Numbered from the stretch's first letter, positions 43,734 through 52,260 are shown. The stretch: DNA of 64,000 bases from Agrococcus sp. KRD186 (GCF_017168255.1 NZ_JABFAP010000001.1:1392640-1456639); one strand, 5' to 3'. Translations and numbers: made by a program. The notes: generated from the letters alone by a model not told the origin.

Positions 43734-44794
43734 GCGCGCAGCGAGGCTCGGACGGGCACGGCGGCGTCTTCTGGCGCGAGAGCCTGCTCGCCTTCGGGCC
43801 GCACGCGGGCGCGCACCGCGTCGCGATCCGCGCGACCATCTCGACCCTCGTCCCGCTCGCGACGCTGCTGCTGATCGGCCGGCCCGAGTGGGCGCCGTGG
43901 GCGGCGTTCGGCGCCTTCACCGCGCTCTACGGCCGCAACCGCGTGCACCTGTCGCGGCTGACCATGCAGCTGACCGCCGCGGGCGTGCTCGTGACGATGG
44001 TCGGCCTCGGCTCGCTCGTCGCGACCCTGCCGATGCCGACCTGGCCGATGATCGCGGCCGGCGCGGTGCTGGCCGGGCTCATCTCGATCATCTCCGACGC
44101 CGAGGACTGGCACCCGCCCGGCCCGCTGTTCGCGCTGTTCGCCTTCTCGGGCTCCGCCTCGCTGCCGGGCGGCACGCTCGCCGACGCGGGCACCGCGACC
44201 GTGGTGGCCGCCGCATCCGCCGCCTTCGCCGTGCTGGTCGGCTCGACCGGCACGGCCATCCGGCGGGCGCGCGGCCTGCCCACCCCTCGCGGCGAGCTGA
44301 CGCGCGACTGGACCCTGCGGGCCGGCCGCCGCGTGCAGCTGCGCCGCGTCGCGCGCTACGCGATCGGCGTGCTGCTGGCGGGCGGCATCGCGGTGCTGCT
44401 CGGCATCGGGCACCCCTACTGGGCGATGGTCTCGGCGCTCGTGCCGGTCTCCACCCCCACCTTCGCCGCCGGGGTGGTGCGCGGCACCCATCGCATGGCC
44501 GGCACCGTGCTCGGCGTGCTGCTCGCCGCCGGCGTGCTGGCGCTGCAGCCCTCGGCCATCTGGGTGGTGGTGCTGATCGTGGTGTTCACCTTCGGCGCCG
44601 AGCTGCTGGTGGGGCGCAACTACGGCATCGCGATGATCTGCATCACGCCGCTGGCGCTGCTGGCGGTGCATCTGGCGACGCCCACTCCGGTCGAGCAGCT
44701 GCTTGTCGACCGGCTGGTCGAGTCGGTCGTCGGCGCCCTGGTCGGCATCGTGGTCGGCTTCGCGACCCGGGGCTGGGCGCCGCGCCAGGCGTGA
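43730..44794 (+). CDS. FUSC-family aromatic acid/drug exporter-like protein
   Basis: The 354-residue membrane protein has two clusters of hydrophobic segments (about 30-150 and 205-350) joined by a basic cytosolic linker (TAIRRARGLPTPRGELTRDWTLRAGRRVQLRR). This is half of the usual duplicated FUSC/aromatic acid exporter fold. The second cluster begins with the family-like YWAMVSALVPVSTPTFAAGVVRGTHR. The GTG start at 43730 overlaps the tetR stop, so expression is coupled to the repressor. A role in exporting an aromatic compound is inferred. Confidence 0.8.
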   Translation: MSAQRGSDGHGGVFWRESLLAFGPHAGAHRVAIRATISTLVPLATLLLIGRPEWAPWAAFGAFTALYGRNRVHLSRLTMQLTAAGVLVTMVGLGSLVATLPMPTWPMIAAGAVLAGLISIISDAEDWHPPGPLFALFAFSGSASLPGGTLADAGTATVVAAASAAFAVLVGSTGTAIRRARGLPTPRGELTRDWTLRAGRRVQLRRVARYAIGVLLAGGIAVLLGIGHPYWAMVSALVPVSTPTFAAGVVRGTHRMAGTVLGVLLAAGVLALQPSAIWVVVLIVVFTFGAELLVGRNYGIAMICITPLALLAVHLATPTPVEQLLVDRLVESVVGALVGIVVGFATRGWAPRQA

Positions 44795-44834
44795 CAGGCC
44801 GCCAGCCCCGATTCGGCTGTGCTATCAAGAGGAC

Positions 44835-45455
44835 ATGCCTCTCATCTCGGCTCGCGACCGCGATCCGGACGATCCCTTCTTCACCCGTGTCGTCACGGTG
44901 CCGAACGTGATCACGCTCGCGCGGCTGCTGCTGCTGGTGCCCGTGTGCTGGCTCATCGTCGCCGGCGCGGAGGGCTCGTGGCTGCCGGTCATCCTGCTGG
45001 CCCTGTGGGCCGCGACCGACTGGATCGACGGCGTGCTCGCCCGCGCGCTGCACCAGGAGTCGCGGATCGGCGAGGTGCTCGATCCCATCGCCGACCGCAT
45101 CGGCATCATCGGCGTGACGCTGGCGCTCGCGCTCGGCGGCACCGTCGCTTGGTGGATGCTCGGCGTGATCGCGGCGGTCGACGTCGCCACGGTGGTGTTC
45201 GCAGGCAGGGCGGCGCACGCCGGCAGCATCCACGTCTCCTGGGTCGGCAAGGTGCGCACCGCGCTGCTGCTGACCGCGATCGTCGTGCTGCTGCTGGGCC
45301 AGACCGTGCTCGCGTGGGTGGCACCGGTGGGCATGACGCTGCTGCTGCTCGGCATCGGGCTGCACGTCGTGGCAGGCATCGACTACATCGTGCAGGCGCA
45401 GCGCCTGCGACGGGTGCAGACTGGTCACCGATCGGATCCTGAGGAGGCGCGATGA
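44835..45455 (+). CDS. CDP-alcohol phosphatidyltransferase
   Basis: Integral-membrane enzyme moving a phosphatidyl group from a CDP-lipid to an alcohol. The signature DG-x2-AR-x8-G-x3-D-x3-D is complete within DWIDGVLARALHQESRIGEV and the following LDPIADR (about residues 57-82). Six hydrophobic segments fit the family length (206 residues). Phosphatidylglycerophosphate or cardiolipin synthesis are the likeliest options; the acceptor cannot be told from sequence. The ATG at 44835 has AGAGGA just upstream and TATCAA six bases before it. It overlaps the next gene by four bases. Confidence 0.88.
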   Translation: MPLISARDRDPDDPFFTRVVTVPNVITLARLLLLVPVCWLIVAGAEGSWLPVILLALWAATDWIDGVLARALHQESRIGEVLDPIADRIGIIGVTLALALGGTVAWWMLGVIAAVDVATVVFAGRAAHAGSIHVSWVGKVRTALLLTAIVVLLLGQTVLAWVAPVGMTLLLLGIGLHVVAGIDYIVQAQRLRRVQTGHRSDPEEAR

Positions 45456-45913
45456 CCGACTGGCTGGAAGACCGTGAGCGGATCGCGGCGCACGTCGAGG
45501 ACGTGATGGCGGGGTGGCACGACACCGTCGAGCGCGTGCCCGGCGAGGACGGCGACGACGACACGATCGTCGCGCGGGACGGCGACACCGTGGCCGCGAT
45601 CCTGCTGCTCGACGAGGAGAACGTCGATGCGATGGTCGAGGCCGAGGCCGACGGCACGCTCGCGCAGTGGCTGCGCGACGAGCTGGCGGAGGACGCCGAG
45701 CGCGATGACGACGAGCTCGACGCGAGTGAGGATGAGGACCTCGAAGCCGCTGCCGACGCGTGGCTGGGCGCCGACACGGCGGCCGAGACCACCTCGCTCG
45801 ACGTCACGACCGAGCAGGCCGCCGCCGGCGACGCCGCTGCAGAGGACGACTTCGATCTCGACGACTGGGACGACCCGGAGGCCGACGCGCTGATCGACGA
45901 GCTGCCCCGCTGA
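45452..45913 (+). CDS. Small strongly acidic protein, unknown
   Basis: The 153-residue protein is dominated by Asp, Glu and Ala, with a folded-looking N-terminal 70 residues (LEDRERIAAHVEDVMAGWHDTVERVPG, IVARDGDTVAAILLLDEENVDAMVEAEADG). An acidic tail with little hydrophobicity follows (EDDFDLDDWDDPEADALIDE). No motif known to me. It is coupled to the phosphatidyltransferase gene by a four-base overlap, which may mean a shared function. Codon third positions are as G+C-rich as neighbours, so it is probably a real gene. Confidence 0.72.
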   Translation: MTDWLEDRERIAAHVEDVMAGWHDTVERVPGEDGDDDTIVARDGDTVAAILLLDEENVDAMVEAEADGTLAQWLRDELAEDAERDDDELDASEDEDLEAAADAWLGADTAAETTSLDVTTEQAAAGDAAAEDDFDLDDWDDPEADALIDELPR

Positions 45914-45989
45914 GCTGAACCCGGGCGCTTGCCCATGAGGTTCTGCCGCGGCCGGGAATCAGACAGCGCACGTTCGCGTTGCCCCGAGC

Positions 45990-46652
45990 ATGCAGATCGA
46001 TATCTGGTCAGACGTGGCCTGCCCGTGGTGCTTCATCGGCAAGCGCCGGTTCGAGAAGGCGCTCGGCGCCTGGGAGCACCGGGACGAGGTCGAGGTCACC
46101 TGGCACTCGTACCAGCTCGACCCGACGCTCCCCGAGCACTACGAGGGCACCGAGGTCGAGTATCTGGCGAGCCGCAAGGGCATGCCCGTCGAGCAGGTGC
46201 AGCAGATGTTCCAACACGTGACGACGCAGGCGGCCGGCGAGGGCCTACGGTACGACTTCGACCGGCTCGTGGTCGCCAACAGCCTGCGCGCGCACCAGCT
46301 GCTGCACCTGGCGAAGGCGCACGGCAGCGCGGATGCGGTCAAGGAGGCACTGCTGTCAGCGCACTTCGAGCAGGGCGGTGACATCGGCGAGATCGACACG
46401 CTCGTCGCCATCGGCCTCGAGGCCGGTCTGGACGAGCGCGAGATCCGCGAAGCGCTCGCGGACGAGCGCTACCTGCCCGCCGTGCGGGCCGACATCGCGC
46501 AGGCGCAGCAGATCGGTGTGAACGGCGTGCCGTTCTTCGTGTTCGACATGCGATTGGGCCTCTCGGGCGCGCAGCCGGCGGAGGTCTTCACGCAGGCGCT
46601 CGAGCAGGCGCGCGCCGCATCGCTCGACGAGGCCGCGCCGGTCTCCGAGTAG
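45990..46652 (+). CDS. DsbA-family (FrnE-like) thiol oxidoreductase
   Basis: The 220-residue thioredoxin-fold protein has the active-site CPWC at residues 11-14 and a helical insertion. The cis-Pro loop is VPFFVF (about 180). Without signal peptide or lipobox it should be cytoplasmic, like FrnE and polyketide-associated DsbA proteins. The ATG at 45990 lacks a clear Shine-Dalgarno. It ends near a convergent terminator. Confidence 0.88.
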   Translation: MQIDIWSDVACPWCFIGKRRFEKALGAWEHRDEVEVTWHSYQLDPTLPEHYEGTEVEYLASRKGMPVEQVQQMFQHVTTQAAGEGLRYDFDRLVVANSLRAHQLLHLAKAHGSADAVKEALLSAHFEQGGDIGEIDTLVAIGLEAGLDEREIREALADERYLPAVRADIAQAQQIGVNGVPFFVFDMRLGLSGAQPAEVFTQALEQARAASLDEAAPVSE

Positions 46653-46670
46653 CGCGCCTTGAGCGGTAGA

Positions 46671-46716
46671 CCTGCCCGCCACCGGTTGGCTCGCAGCACC
46701 CGCGCTCGCGGGCAGG
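46671..46716. terminator. Hairpin between the DsbA-like gene and the broken methyltransferase
   Basis: 9-bp stem, CCTGCCCGC (46671-46679) with 46708-46716, 28-base loop, between convergent genes. Confidence 0.5.
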
Positions 46717-46741
46717 CCCACCGGTCAGTGCAGACCGCCGC

Positions 46742-47369
46742 TCACGCGGGGCGGCGAGCCAGGTAGACCCACTCGCGGCCCGGCCGGTCTGGCGCGTCGC
46801 GCACGTCGACCAGCTCGAAGCCGGCCTCGGCGAGCGAGCGCTCGATGCGCTCTCGGCTGCGGAACCGCAGCGTCGAGACCGAGTCGATACGGAGGCCGTC
46901 GCGGTGGAAGACCGTCGGCGAGACGAACGTGACGAGCGGCCCGTCGGGCTCCGAGGTGTCGACGCCCGTCACCTCCACCCAGTCCTCGACCGGCGTGCCA
47001 GTCGGCGTCGTCGATGAAGACCTGCGCGACGTTCGCCGTCATGGTCGCGACGTCCGCGCCCAGCGGCAGCAGCGCATCCGTCGCCTCCAGCTCCTGCAGG
47101 GTGCCCACGTGCCACCGCACGCGCTCGGCGCCTGGCTTGCTGCGGGCGACGTCGACGGATGCGCGGGCCGGGTCGACGCCGACGACCTCGATGCCGCGGT
47201 CGGCGAGCATCAGCGCGAACGTACCGGTGCCGCAGCCGATGTCGAGCACCGAGCGCGCGCCGAGCTCGTCGACCGCGATGGTCGCATAGACCTCGAGGTC
47301 GCTGCGATCGGGGTCGAGCGGGTCGTAGACCGCCGCGAGCCGCGGATGCGCGAAGATCGCGTCGGCCAC
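46742..47369 (-). pseudogene. Class I SAM methyltransferase, disrupted by an internal deletion and frameshift
   Basis: Reading from the GTG at 47369, frame one gives a normal N-terminus (ADAIFAHPRLAAVYDPLDPDR) with the SAM motif VLDIGCGTGTFALMLADRG, then DPARASVDVARSKPGA and the strand LGADVATMTANVAQVFIDDADW. Near 46985-47010 coding moves to another frame, which continues EDWVEVTGVDTSEPDGPLV and ends ERIERSLAEAGFELVDVRD... in a typical methyltransferase C-terminus. The piece between, normally a helix and the LRPGG-type strand, is missing, roughly 25-35 codons. An internal deletion with frameshift fits. The gene lies 20 bp after the SNF2 helicase on the same strand. Confidence 0.75.
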
Positions 47370-47389
47370 GCCCACTCCCCCGGCTGCCG

Positions 47390-49522
47390 CTAGGCCTGCG
47401 CGCCGCGCGCGACGATCGCGTCGTGCAGCATGCCCTCGACCGCCGCGAGCCGCAGGTCGCCGCTCGTGGGCTCGTCGCCGGCGGCGCCGTCGATCGCGCG
47501 GCCGACGAGGCCCGCCTTCGTGTCGAGCAGCTCGGCGATGCGGGTGTCGATCGTCTGCGCGGCGAGGATGCGCCACACGGTGACCGGCATCTGCTGGCCG
47601 ATGCGGTGGATGCGGTCGATCGCCTGCGTCTGCTCGGCGTCCGTCCACGACAGCTCGGCGAGCACCATGTCGGCGGCCGCCTGCAGGTTGACGCCGACAC
47701 CGGCAGCCATCAGCGAGCAGACGATGACCTGCACCGAGGCGTCGTTCGTGAAGGCGTCGATCGCCTTCTGCCGCTGGGTGGGCGTCTGGTCGCCGCGGAT
47801 CGAGACCGTCTTGATGCCGGCCTTCGCGAGCGTCGCCTCCGCCGTGTCGAGCACGTCGATGTGCTTCGCGAAGAAGACCACCTTGCCGACCGAGTGGGCG
47901 AGCTGCGCCGCGTAGTCGGCGGCCAGGTCGGCCTTCGCGCGGCCGATGCGGCGGGCGAGCGCGAAGACGTTCTCGCCCGTGCTGCCCTCCTGCGTCTCGA
48001 CCTCGCCGCGGGCGATGCGGTGCACGAGGTCGTCGTCGACGCCCTCGTCCTCGTCGGCGGAGCGCTGCAGCATGGCCGCGTCGTAGCGGCGCAGCATGCG
48101 GTCGACGAGCTCGCGCTCGGCGGCCCGGATCGAGCGCACCTCGGATTCGTCGAGCTCGACCGGGATGTCGGCGATGCGGCGAGCGGGGATGTCGCTGGCG
48201 ACGTCGATCTTGCGGCGCCGCACGATGCCCATATCGATGACCGCCTTGCGGGCCGCGGGGTAGAAGCCGCGGTCCATGGGCGTCAGCCCGATCTCCTCGA
48301 GGTCGTCGGTGAGCTCGGCGTTCGGCTCCTTGTGGTCGATCCAGCCGAGGAAGCGCCAGATGGCTCCGAAGTCCTCGATGTCGTTGATGAGCGGCGTGCC
48401 CGTCAGCGCCATCAGCAGCGGGTTGCCCACGCGCTCGCGCATGGCGGCGGCGATCTGCAGCACGTGGCGCGACCGCTTCGAGCGGGTGTTCTTGATGAAG
48501 TGCGCCTCGTCGACCACCATGCCGCGGAAGCCGAAGGTCTCCAGCCAGCCCAGGTGGCGGTCGAGCACCTCGTAGTTGACGATCACGACGTCGGCGAACG
48601 CGTCGAGCTCGTTGCCGTCGCCCTGCACGACCGCGGCGCGACGGCCGGGCACCCAGCGCTCGGTCTCGCGGGCCCAGTTGATCTTCACGACGCTCGGTGC
48701 GACGACCAGCAGGGGGAACGCATCCGCCGCCTGTGCCGCGAGCAGCGCCTGCGCGGTCTTGCCGAGGCCGGGCTCGTCGGCGAGCAGGAACGAGCGGTGC
48801 CCGTCGCGAGCGGCCTGCACGAGCTGCGCCTGGTGGTGCATGAGCTCCTCGCCGCCGGGGGCGACGCGCTGCTTGGGCTCGGGCATCGGCATGCAGGCCG
48901 GCTTGCCGTCGGCCGCCACCTCGAACGAGAGGTACAGCGGCGAGAGCAGGTCGAAGCCCGCCAGCCGGTCGCGCTCGGGCTTGCGGCGCAGGTGCGTGAG
49001 ATCGGGCTCGAGGAAGGGGTTCGCGAGCGCGACGCGGCGCACCGATGGCGGCACGACCTGCGGCGCTTGCGGCTCCTTCGACTCGGGCTCGGCGGCGGGC
49101 TCGGGCTCGGGCTCCGGCTCGAGGCCGGCGGCGAGCAGCATCTCGCGCTTGCGCTCCCGCACGGCGTCGGTGACCGGGGCGCCTTCGCCCAGCAGCGGCA
49201 GCAGCGTGGGCTCGCGGCTCGCGGCCTTCGCCAGGATGACGGCGATGCCGTCGAGCCGCTTGAGGTCTTCGGTGCGCTCGGCAGGCGTCAGCGCGGCATC
49301 GCTCTTGACGCGAGCCCGCTCTTCACGGGCGAGCTGCGCGACGACCTGCAGCTTCACGCGCGTCGAGCGCGAGGCGGCCCCGCGCTTGACGCCCGCCTCG
49401 ACCTGCCGGACGGCGCGGGCGAGCTGCGGGATGAGGGCGTCGCGGTCGCGCGACGGCCCGGTGGATGCGTCCGACGGGTTCTCGTCCGTCTGCGGCGCAT
49501 CGATGGTTGCGGCGTCTGCCAC
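47390..49522 (-). CDS. SNF2-family DEAD/DEAH helicase-like ATPase
   Basis: DNA-translocating ATPase of 710 residues. The first about 210 residues are a unique N-terminal region with an acidic EPEP repeat (about 145-160). Then come motif I DEPGLGKTAQ, motif II VVDEAHFIKN, motif III LTGTPLIND and the C-terminal half with VFFAKHIDVLDTAEATL, GVGVNLQAAA and QAIDRIHRIGQ (motif VI), the classical SNF2 order. The GTG at 49522 has GGAGG five bases upstream; an ATG two bases further up is out of frame. A -10 (TAGCAT) lies about 165 bases upstream. No methyltransferase or nuclease partner is nearby except the broken gene downstream. Confidence 0.88.
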   Translation of the reverse strand: MADAATIDAPQTDENPSDASTGPSRDRDALIPQLARAVRQVEAGVKRGAASRSTRVKLQVVAQLAREERARVKSDAALTPAERTEDLKRLDGIAVILAKAASREPTLLPLLGEGAPVTDAVRERKREMLLAAGLEPEPEPEPAAEPESKEPQAPQVVPPSVRRVALANPFLEPDLTHLRRKPERDRLAGFDLLSPLYLSFEVAADGKPACMPMPEPKQRVAPGGEELMHHQAQLVQAARDGHRSFLLADEPGLGKTAQALLAAQAADAFPLLVVAPSVVKINWARETERWVPGRRAAVVQGDGNELDAFADVVIVNYEVLDRHLGWLETFGFRGMVVDEAHFIKNTRSKRSRHVLQIAAAMRERVGNPLLMALTGTPLINDIEDFGAIWRFLGWIDHKEPNAELTDDLEEIGLTPMDRGFYPAARKAVIDMGIVRRRKIDVASDIPARRIADIPVELDESEVRSIRAAERELVDRMLRRYDAAMLQRSADEDEGVDDDLVHRIARGEVETQEGSTGENVFALARRIGRAKADLAADYAAQLAHSVGKVVFFAKHIDVLDTAEATLAKAGIKTVSIRGDQTPTQRQKAIDAFTNDASVQVIVCSLMAAGVGVNLQAAADMVLAELSWTDAEQTQAIDRIHRIGQQMPVTVWRILAAQTIDTRIAELLDTKAGLVGRAIDGAAGDEPTSGDLRLAAVEGMLHDAIVARGAQA

Positions 49523-49686
49523 ATGTCCTCCATTCGAGGCGGGGCCGCGTTGCTGGGGCCCCGGTGTTCTGCTGCGGAGGGCGCCGTGCAGATGACGGCG
49601 ACCCGGTGAGCGGGCGACGGCGGCTGCGGTGCACGGGATGCCGTGATGCGGCACCGACGGTGACCGGCAAGCTGACGCCTGCCCCC

Positions 49687-49692
49687 ATGCTA
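49687..49692 (-). promoter_or_regulatory. Possible -10 element of the SNF2 gene (long leader)
   Basis: TAGCAT on the minus strand. It implies a leader of about 158 bases with weak hairpin potential near 49630-49650. The 229-bp gap 49523-49751 holds nothing else clear apart from the hairpin at its far end (49713-49732). Confidence 0.35.
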
Positions 49693-49712
49693 CCCGCTCG
49701 CAGCAGGATTTC

Positions 49713-49732
49713 GCTCAGCGGCCGCGCTGAGC
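49713..49732 (-). terminator. Hairpin after the SRPBCC gene
   Basis: 8-bp stem GCTCAGCG/CGCTGAGC around GCCG, 20 bases past the SRPBCC stop. Confidence 0.55.
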
Positions 49733-49751
49733 CCTCTGCGGGAGGTGCGGG

Positions 49752-50201
49752 TCAGGCCTCGAGCAGCCCCGCGAGCCGGTCGATCGAGGCCAGCAGGTTC
49801 GCCGGTTTCGTGTTGCGCGCCCGCTCGAGCCGGCTCTCGTCCTGCAGCTCGCTCCAGTCGTAGGTGTGGGTCACGCGCGTGCCGGCGCCCTCGGGCTCGA
49901 GCTCCCAGCGCCACAGCTGGCCGATCGGCGGCTTGCCCTCCTCCGCCGGCTTCCAGGCGATGCGGCGTCCTTCCTCGAACTCGACCACGTGATTCTCGCG
50001 CACCGCACCCTTGGTCAGCGTCATCGAGAACACCTCGCCCGTCGCGCGCACCCGCTGCCCCTCGGGCGCCGCGCCCAGGTTGTCGTTCCCGTCCCAGGCA
50101 GGCTGCTTCGCCGGGTCGGCGATCTGCTCGAAGATGACGTCGGCCGGCGCCGCGATCACGCGGCTGGCTTCGACGATGCGGGTCTCGGTGGTGTCGCTCA
50201 T
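49752..50201 (-). CDS. SRPBCC-family (START-like) protein
   Basis: The 149-residue Bet v1/START-like ligand-binding fold matches the polyketide cyclase or AHSA1-type pattern. The N-terminal EASRVIAAPADVIFEQIADPAKQPAWDG is the family signature; the C-terminal helix holds RNTKPANLLASIDRLAGLL. The ATG at 50201 starts at the family N-terminus and follows TTCGAT by six bases. No partner gene; ligand unknown. Confidence 0.85.
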   Translation of the reverse strand: MSDTTETRIVEASRVIAAPADVIFEQIADPAKQPAWDGNDNLGAAPEGQRVRATGEVFSMTLTKGAVRENHVVEFEEGRRIAWKPAEEGKPPIGQLWRWELEPEGAGTRVTHTYDWSELQDESRLERARNTKPANLLASIDRLAGLLEA

Positions 50202-50219
50202 GCCGCCATCGAACCACGA

Positions 50220-50259
50220 CGGATGCCGGGCGCGCCAACGTGCCCGCCCCCGGCATCCG
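50220..50259. repeat. 11-bp inverted repeat between the SRPBCC gene and hsp20
   Basis: CGGATGCCGGG (50220-50230) and CCCGGCATCCG (50249-50259) with an 18-base loop. It lies between divergent starts, so it is more likely a regulatory site or a leader hairpin of the SRPBCC transcript than a terminator. Confidence 0.5.
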
Positions 50260-50269
50260 CCCGTGGTCA

Positions 50270-50298
50270 TTGAGCCGTCTGCGGAAGCGGAGTAGACA
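50270..50298 (+). promoter_or_regulatory. Promoter of hsp20
   Basis: TTGAGC (50270-50275), a 17-base spacer and TAGACA (50293-50298). The leader is about 30 bases and carries GGGAGGG. One of the few conventional promoters here. Confidence 0.6.
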
Positions 50299-50334
50299 TG
50301 GGGCAGGCACCGAGGCCGAGGGAGGGATCTCACC

Positions 50335-50757
50335 ATGACTGCTGAGACTTCGCGCAAGTACCCGATCTTCCCGCCCTTCACGGAGTGGGTCGACGCGTTC
50401 GCGCTGATGGGCGGCTGGGACGGCAAGAGCCCGCTGCCGGGCATCCGCGTCGAGGAGATCCTGGAGGACGACGCCTTCATCGTGCACGCCGAGCTGCCCG
50501 GGCTCGAGCCCGAGCGCGACATCGACGTGACGGTCGAGCGCGGCGTGCTGCGCATCCACGCCGAGCGGCACCGCGACAAGCGCGAGCCGCAGCGCACCGA
50601 GTTCCGCTACGGCGCGCTCGCCCGCGACATCCGGCTGCCGCAGGGCGCGGATGACGACGACATCACCGCCGCCTACGAAGATGGCGTGCTGACGGTGCGG
50701 ATCGGTCTGGGCCCGGTGACCGCCAAGCTGCGCCACATCCCGATCGAGCGCCGCTGA
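50335..50757 (+). CDS. Hsp20/alpha-crystallin small heat-shock protein
   Basis: ATP-independent chaperone of 140 residues. The alpha-crystallin domain spans about residues 38-130: VEEILEDDAFIVHAELPGLE, VTVERGVLRIHAER and YEDGVLTVRIGL. The N-terminal arm is short and Trp/Phe-rich. The C-terminal I-x-I-like tail (HIPIERR) fits oligomer contacts. ATG at 50335. Single gene, likely stress-induced; no CIRCE or HAIR element was recognised. Confidence 0.9.
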   Translation: MTAETSRKYPIFPPFTEWVDAFALMGGWDGKSPLPGIRVEEILEDDAFIVHAELPGLEPERDIDVTVERGVLRIHAERHRDKREPQRTEFRYGALARDIRLPQGADDDDITAAYEDGVLTVRIGLGPVTAKLRHIPIERR

Positions 50758-50766
50758 CCGGCGGGC

Positions 50767-51114
50767 TCAGCGCGCCTCGAGCCAATCCCGCAGGACGGAT
50801 GCGTTGCTGCGCTCGGTCTCGGGCGCCGTCGTCACGAAGGTGATGCGGTCGTGCCCCGCGAGCGAGGACGCGAGCTCGGCGCCGGCCTCCCCCGCGTCGA
50901 GCTCGTCGCGGTAGCGCGCGGCGAACTGCTCGAAGCCGTGCCCGCCGCTGTGGAACCACTGCCGCAGCTCGGTCGTCGGCGCCACCTCCTTGGGCCACGC
51001 CGCGATCGCCGCGCGCTCCTTGCTGACGCCGCGCGGCCACAGCCGATCGACCAGCACTCGCAGCCCGTCGTCGTCCGCGGGCTCGTCGTACACCCGCTTG
51101 ATCGCGATCGCCAT
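50767..51114 (-). CDS. DUF488-family protein
   Basis: The 115-residue protein of the DUF488 family has unknown biochemical function; characterised genomes place it in stress or DNA-damage contexts. Diagnostic segments are VLVDRLWPRGVSKERAAI, the central PTTELRQWFHSGGHGFEQFAARYRDEL and FVTTAPETERSNA. The ATG at 51114 begins at the family start. It follows the DUF1905 gene by only 5 bp on the same strand. Confidence 0.85.
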   Translation of the reverse strand: MAIAIKRVYDEPADDDGLRVLVDRLWPRGVSKERAAIAAWPKEVAPTTELRQWFHSGGHGFEQFAARYRDELDAGEAGAELASSLAGHDRITFVTTAPETERSNASVLRDWLEAR

Positions 51115-51119
51115 GTGCC

Positions 51120-51575
51120 TCACCCCGCCGTGATCTCGCGCAGCTGCTGCAGCACCTTCTCGAGCCGCCGCTGCTTCGTCTCCGCCGCCTTGGCGTCGGC
51201 GATCGTGCGCGTCATCTCCTTGCGCCGTGACGGGGCGAGCGCGTCGAAGGCGGCTCGCGCCGCCGGATCCTCGGCGAGGGCCGACTCCAGCTCCGGCGGC
51301 AGCTCGACGGCGCGCTCGGCGGTGTCGAGCGCGATGACCGCTTCGACGTCGTCGCCGTACTCGACGCCGAGCTCGGCCCGCGACGCCCTGCTGAGCCCGA
51401 CCATGCTCTCGCCGCCCATCTGTCCGATGCGCAGTCGTGCGGTGCGCTGACCGATCGTGACCGTGACGGGGGCGTTCCGCGCCCCGCCGAGTGCGCTCAC
51501 CTGCTCGTCCGTCAGTCGGATCGAGGCAGCGGGCCCCTCCTGCAGAATCGTGGTGCGGATGCGCAGCTCGGCCAT
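51120..51575 (-). CDS. DUF1905/YdeI (OmpD-associated)-like protein
   Basis: The 151-residue protein has an N-terminal DUF1905-type beta-rich domain (about residues 5-85) and a C-terminal YdeI/OmdA-like helical region (DPAARAAFDALAPSRRKEMTRTIADAKAAETKQRR). Proteins of this group were linked to antimicrobial peptide or bacteriocin tolerance in enterics, but no function is established here. The ATG at 51575 follows TATGCT by six bases. Operon with the DUF488 gene. Confidence 0.82.
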   Translation of the reverse strand: MAELRIRTTILQEGPAASIRLTDEQVSALGGARNAPVTVTIGQRTARLRIGQMGGESMVGLSRASRAELGVEYGDDVEAVIALDTAERAVELPPELESALAEDPAARAAFDALAPSRRKEMTRTIADAKAAETKQRRLEKVLQQLREITAG

Positions 51576-51581
51576 CCCGTG

Positions 51582-51587
51582 AGCATA
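51582..51587 (-). promoter_or_regulatory. -10 element of the DUF1905-DUF488 operon (leaderless)
   Basis: TATGCT on the minus strand, six bases before the ATG at 51575. Confidence 0.5.
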
Positions 51588-51647
51588 CGTCGGCGCTTCG
51601 GTCGCGTCGAGGGATGCAGCCTCTCTGCGCGGAGTCGCGGCAGCGTC

Positions 51648-51653
51648 TAGCGT
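51648..51653 (+). promoter_or_regulatory. -10 element of the RNA phosphoesterase gene (leaderless)
   Basis: TAGCGT, six bases before the ATG at 51660. Confidence 0.5.
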
Positions 51654-51659
51654 TGCTGC

Positions 51660-52211
51660 ATGGGACGGCGGATGTTCGTGGCGGTCGTGCCGCCCGAGGA
51701 CGTGCGAGCGGACCTCGCCGAGTTCCTCGACGTGCGCGAGGGGCTGCACTGGACGCCCGCCGACCGCATGCACCTGACGCTCGCCTTCCTGCCGGACGTG
51801 CCAGAGCGCATCCTCGAGCCGCTCGAGGAGCGGCTGCGCTTCGCGGTCGCGGACCTGGCGCCGTTCGGGTGCCGGCTGGGCGGGGCGGGCGCGTTCCCGC
51901 ACCCCGACCGCCCGGCCGTGCTGTGGCTGGGCGTCGAGCGCGGCCACGCTGAGCTCGACGGCATGGCGCGTCGTGTGCGCGGCGCTGCGAACGACGCCGG
52001 CGCGGCGCCCGAGGGCCGGCGCTTCGTGCCGCACCTGACACTTGCCCGGCCGCTTCGCGGGCGAAGCGCGCTGCGGTGGGTGCGCGTGCTCGACACCTAC
52101 CGCTCGAGGGAATGGCAGGTGGAGGAGCTCGAGCTGATCGACTCCCACCTGCTCGGCCGGGGGCGGCGCCCGCTGCACGAGGTGGTGTCCACGCTGCCGC
52201 TCGGCAGCTGA
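51660..52211 (+). CDS. thpR: RNA 2',3'-cyclic phosphodiesterase (2H family)
   Basis: The 183-residue 2H phosphoesterase opens 2',3'-cyclic phosphates on RNA (historically 2'-5' RNA ligase). Both catalytic motifs are present: H38-L-T40 in RMHLTLAF and H125-L-T127 in VPHLTLARP. Leaderless start at 51660. Next on the same strand is a YwaF-like gene with its own promoter. Confidence 0.9.
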   Translation: MGRRMFVAVVPPEDVRADLAEFLDVREGLHWTPADRMHLTLAFLPDVPERILEPLEERLRFAVADLAPFGCRLGGAGAFPHPDRPAVLWLGVERGHAELDGMARRVRGAANDAGAAPEGRRFVPHLTLARPLRGRSALRWVRVLDTYRSREWQVEELELIDSHLLGRGRRPLHEVVSTLPLGS

Positions 52212-52248
52212 TCGTGCCGCGCTGCACCGCGCGGTCCAATCTTTTGCC

Positions 52249-52254
52249 TAGACT
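52249..52254 (+). promoter_or_regulatory. -10 element of the YwaF-like gene (leaderless)
   Basis: TAGACT, six bases before the ATG at 52261. Confidence 0.5.
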
Positions 52255-52260
52255 GCAAGA

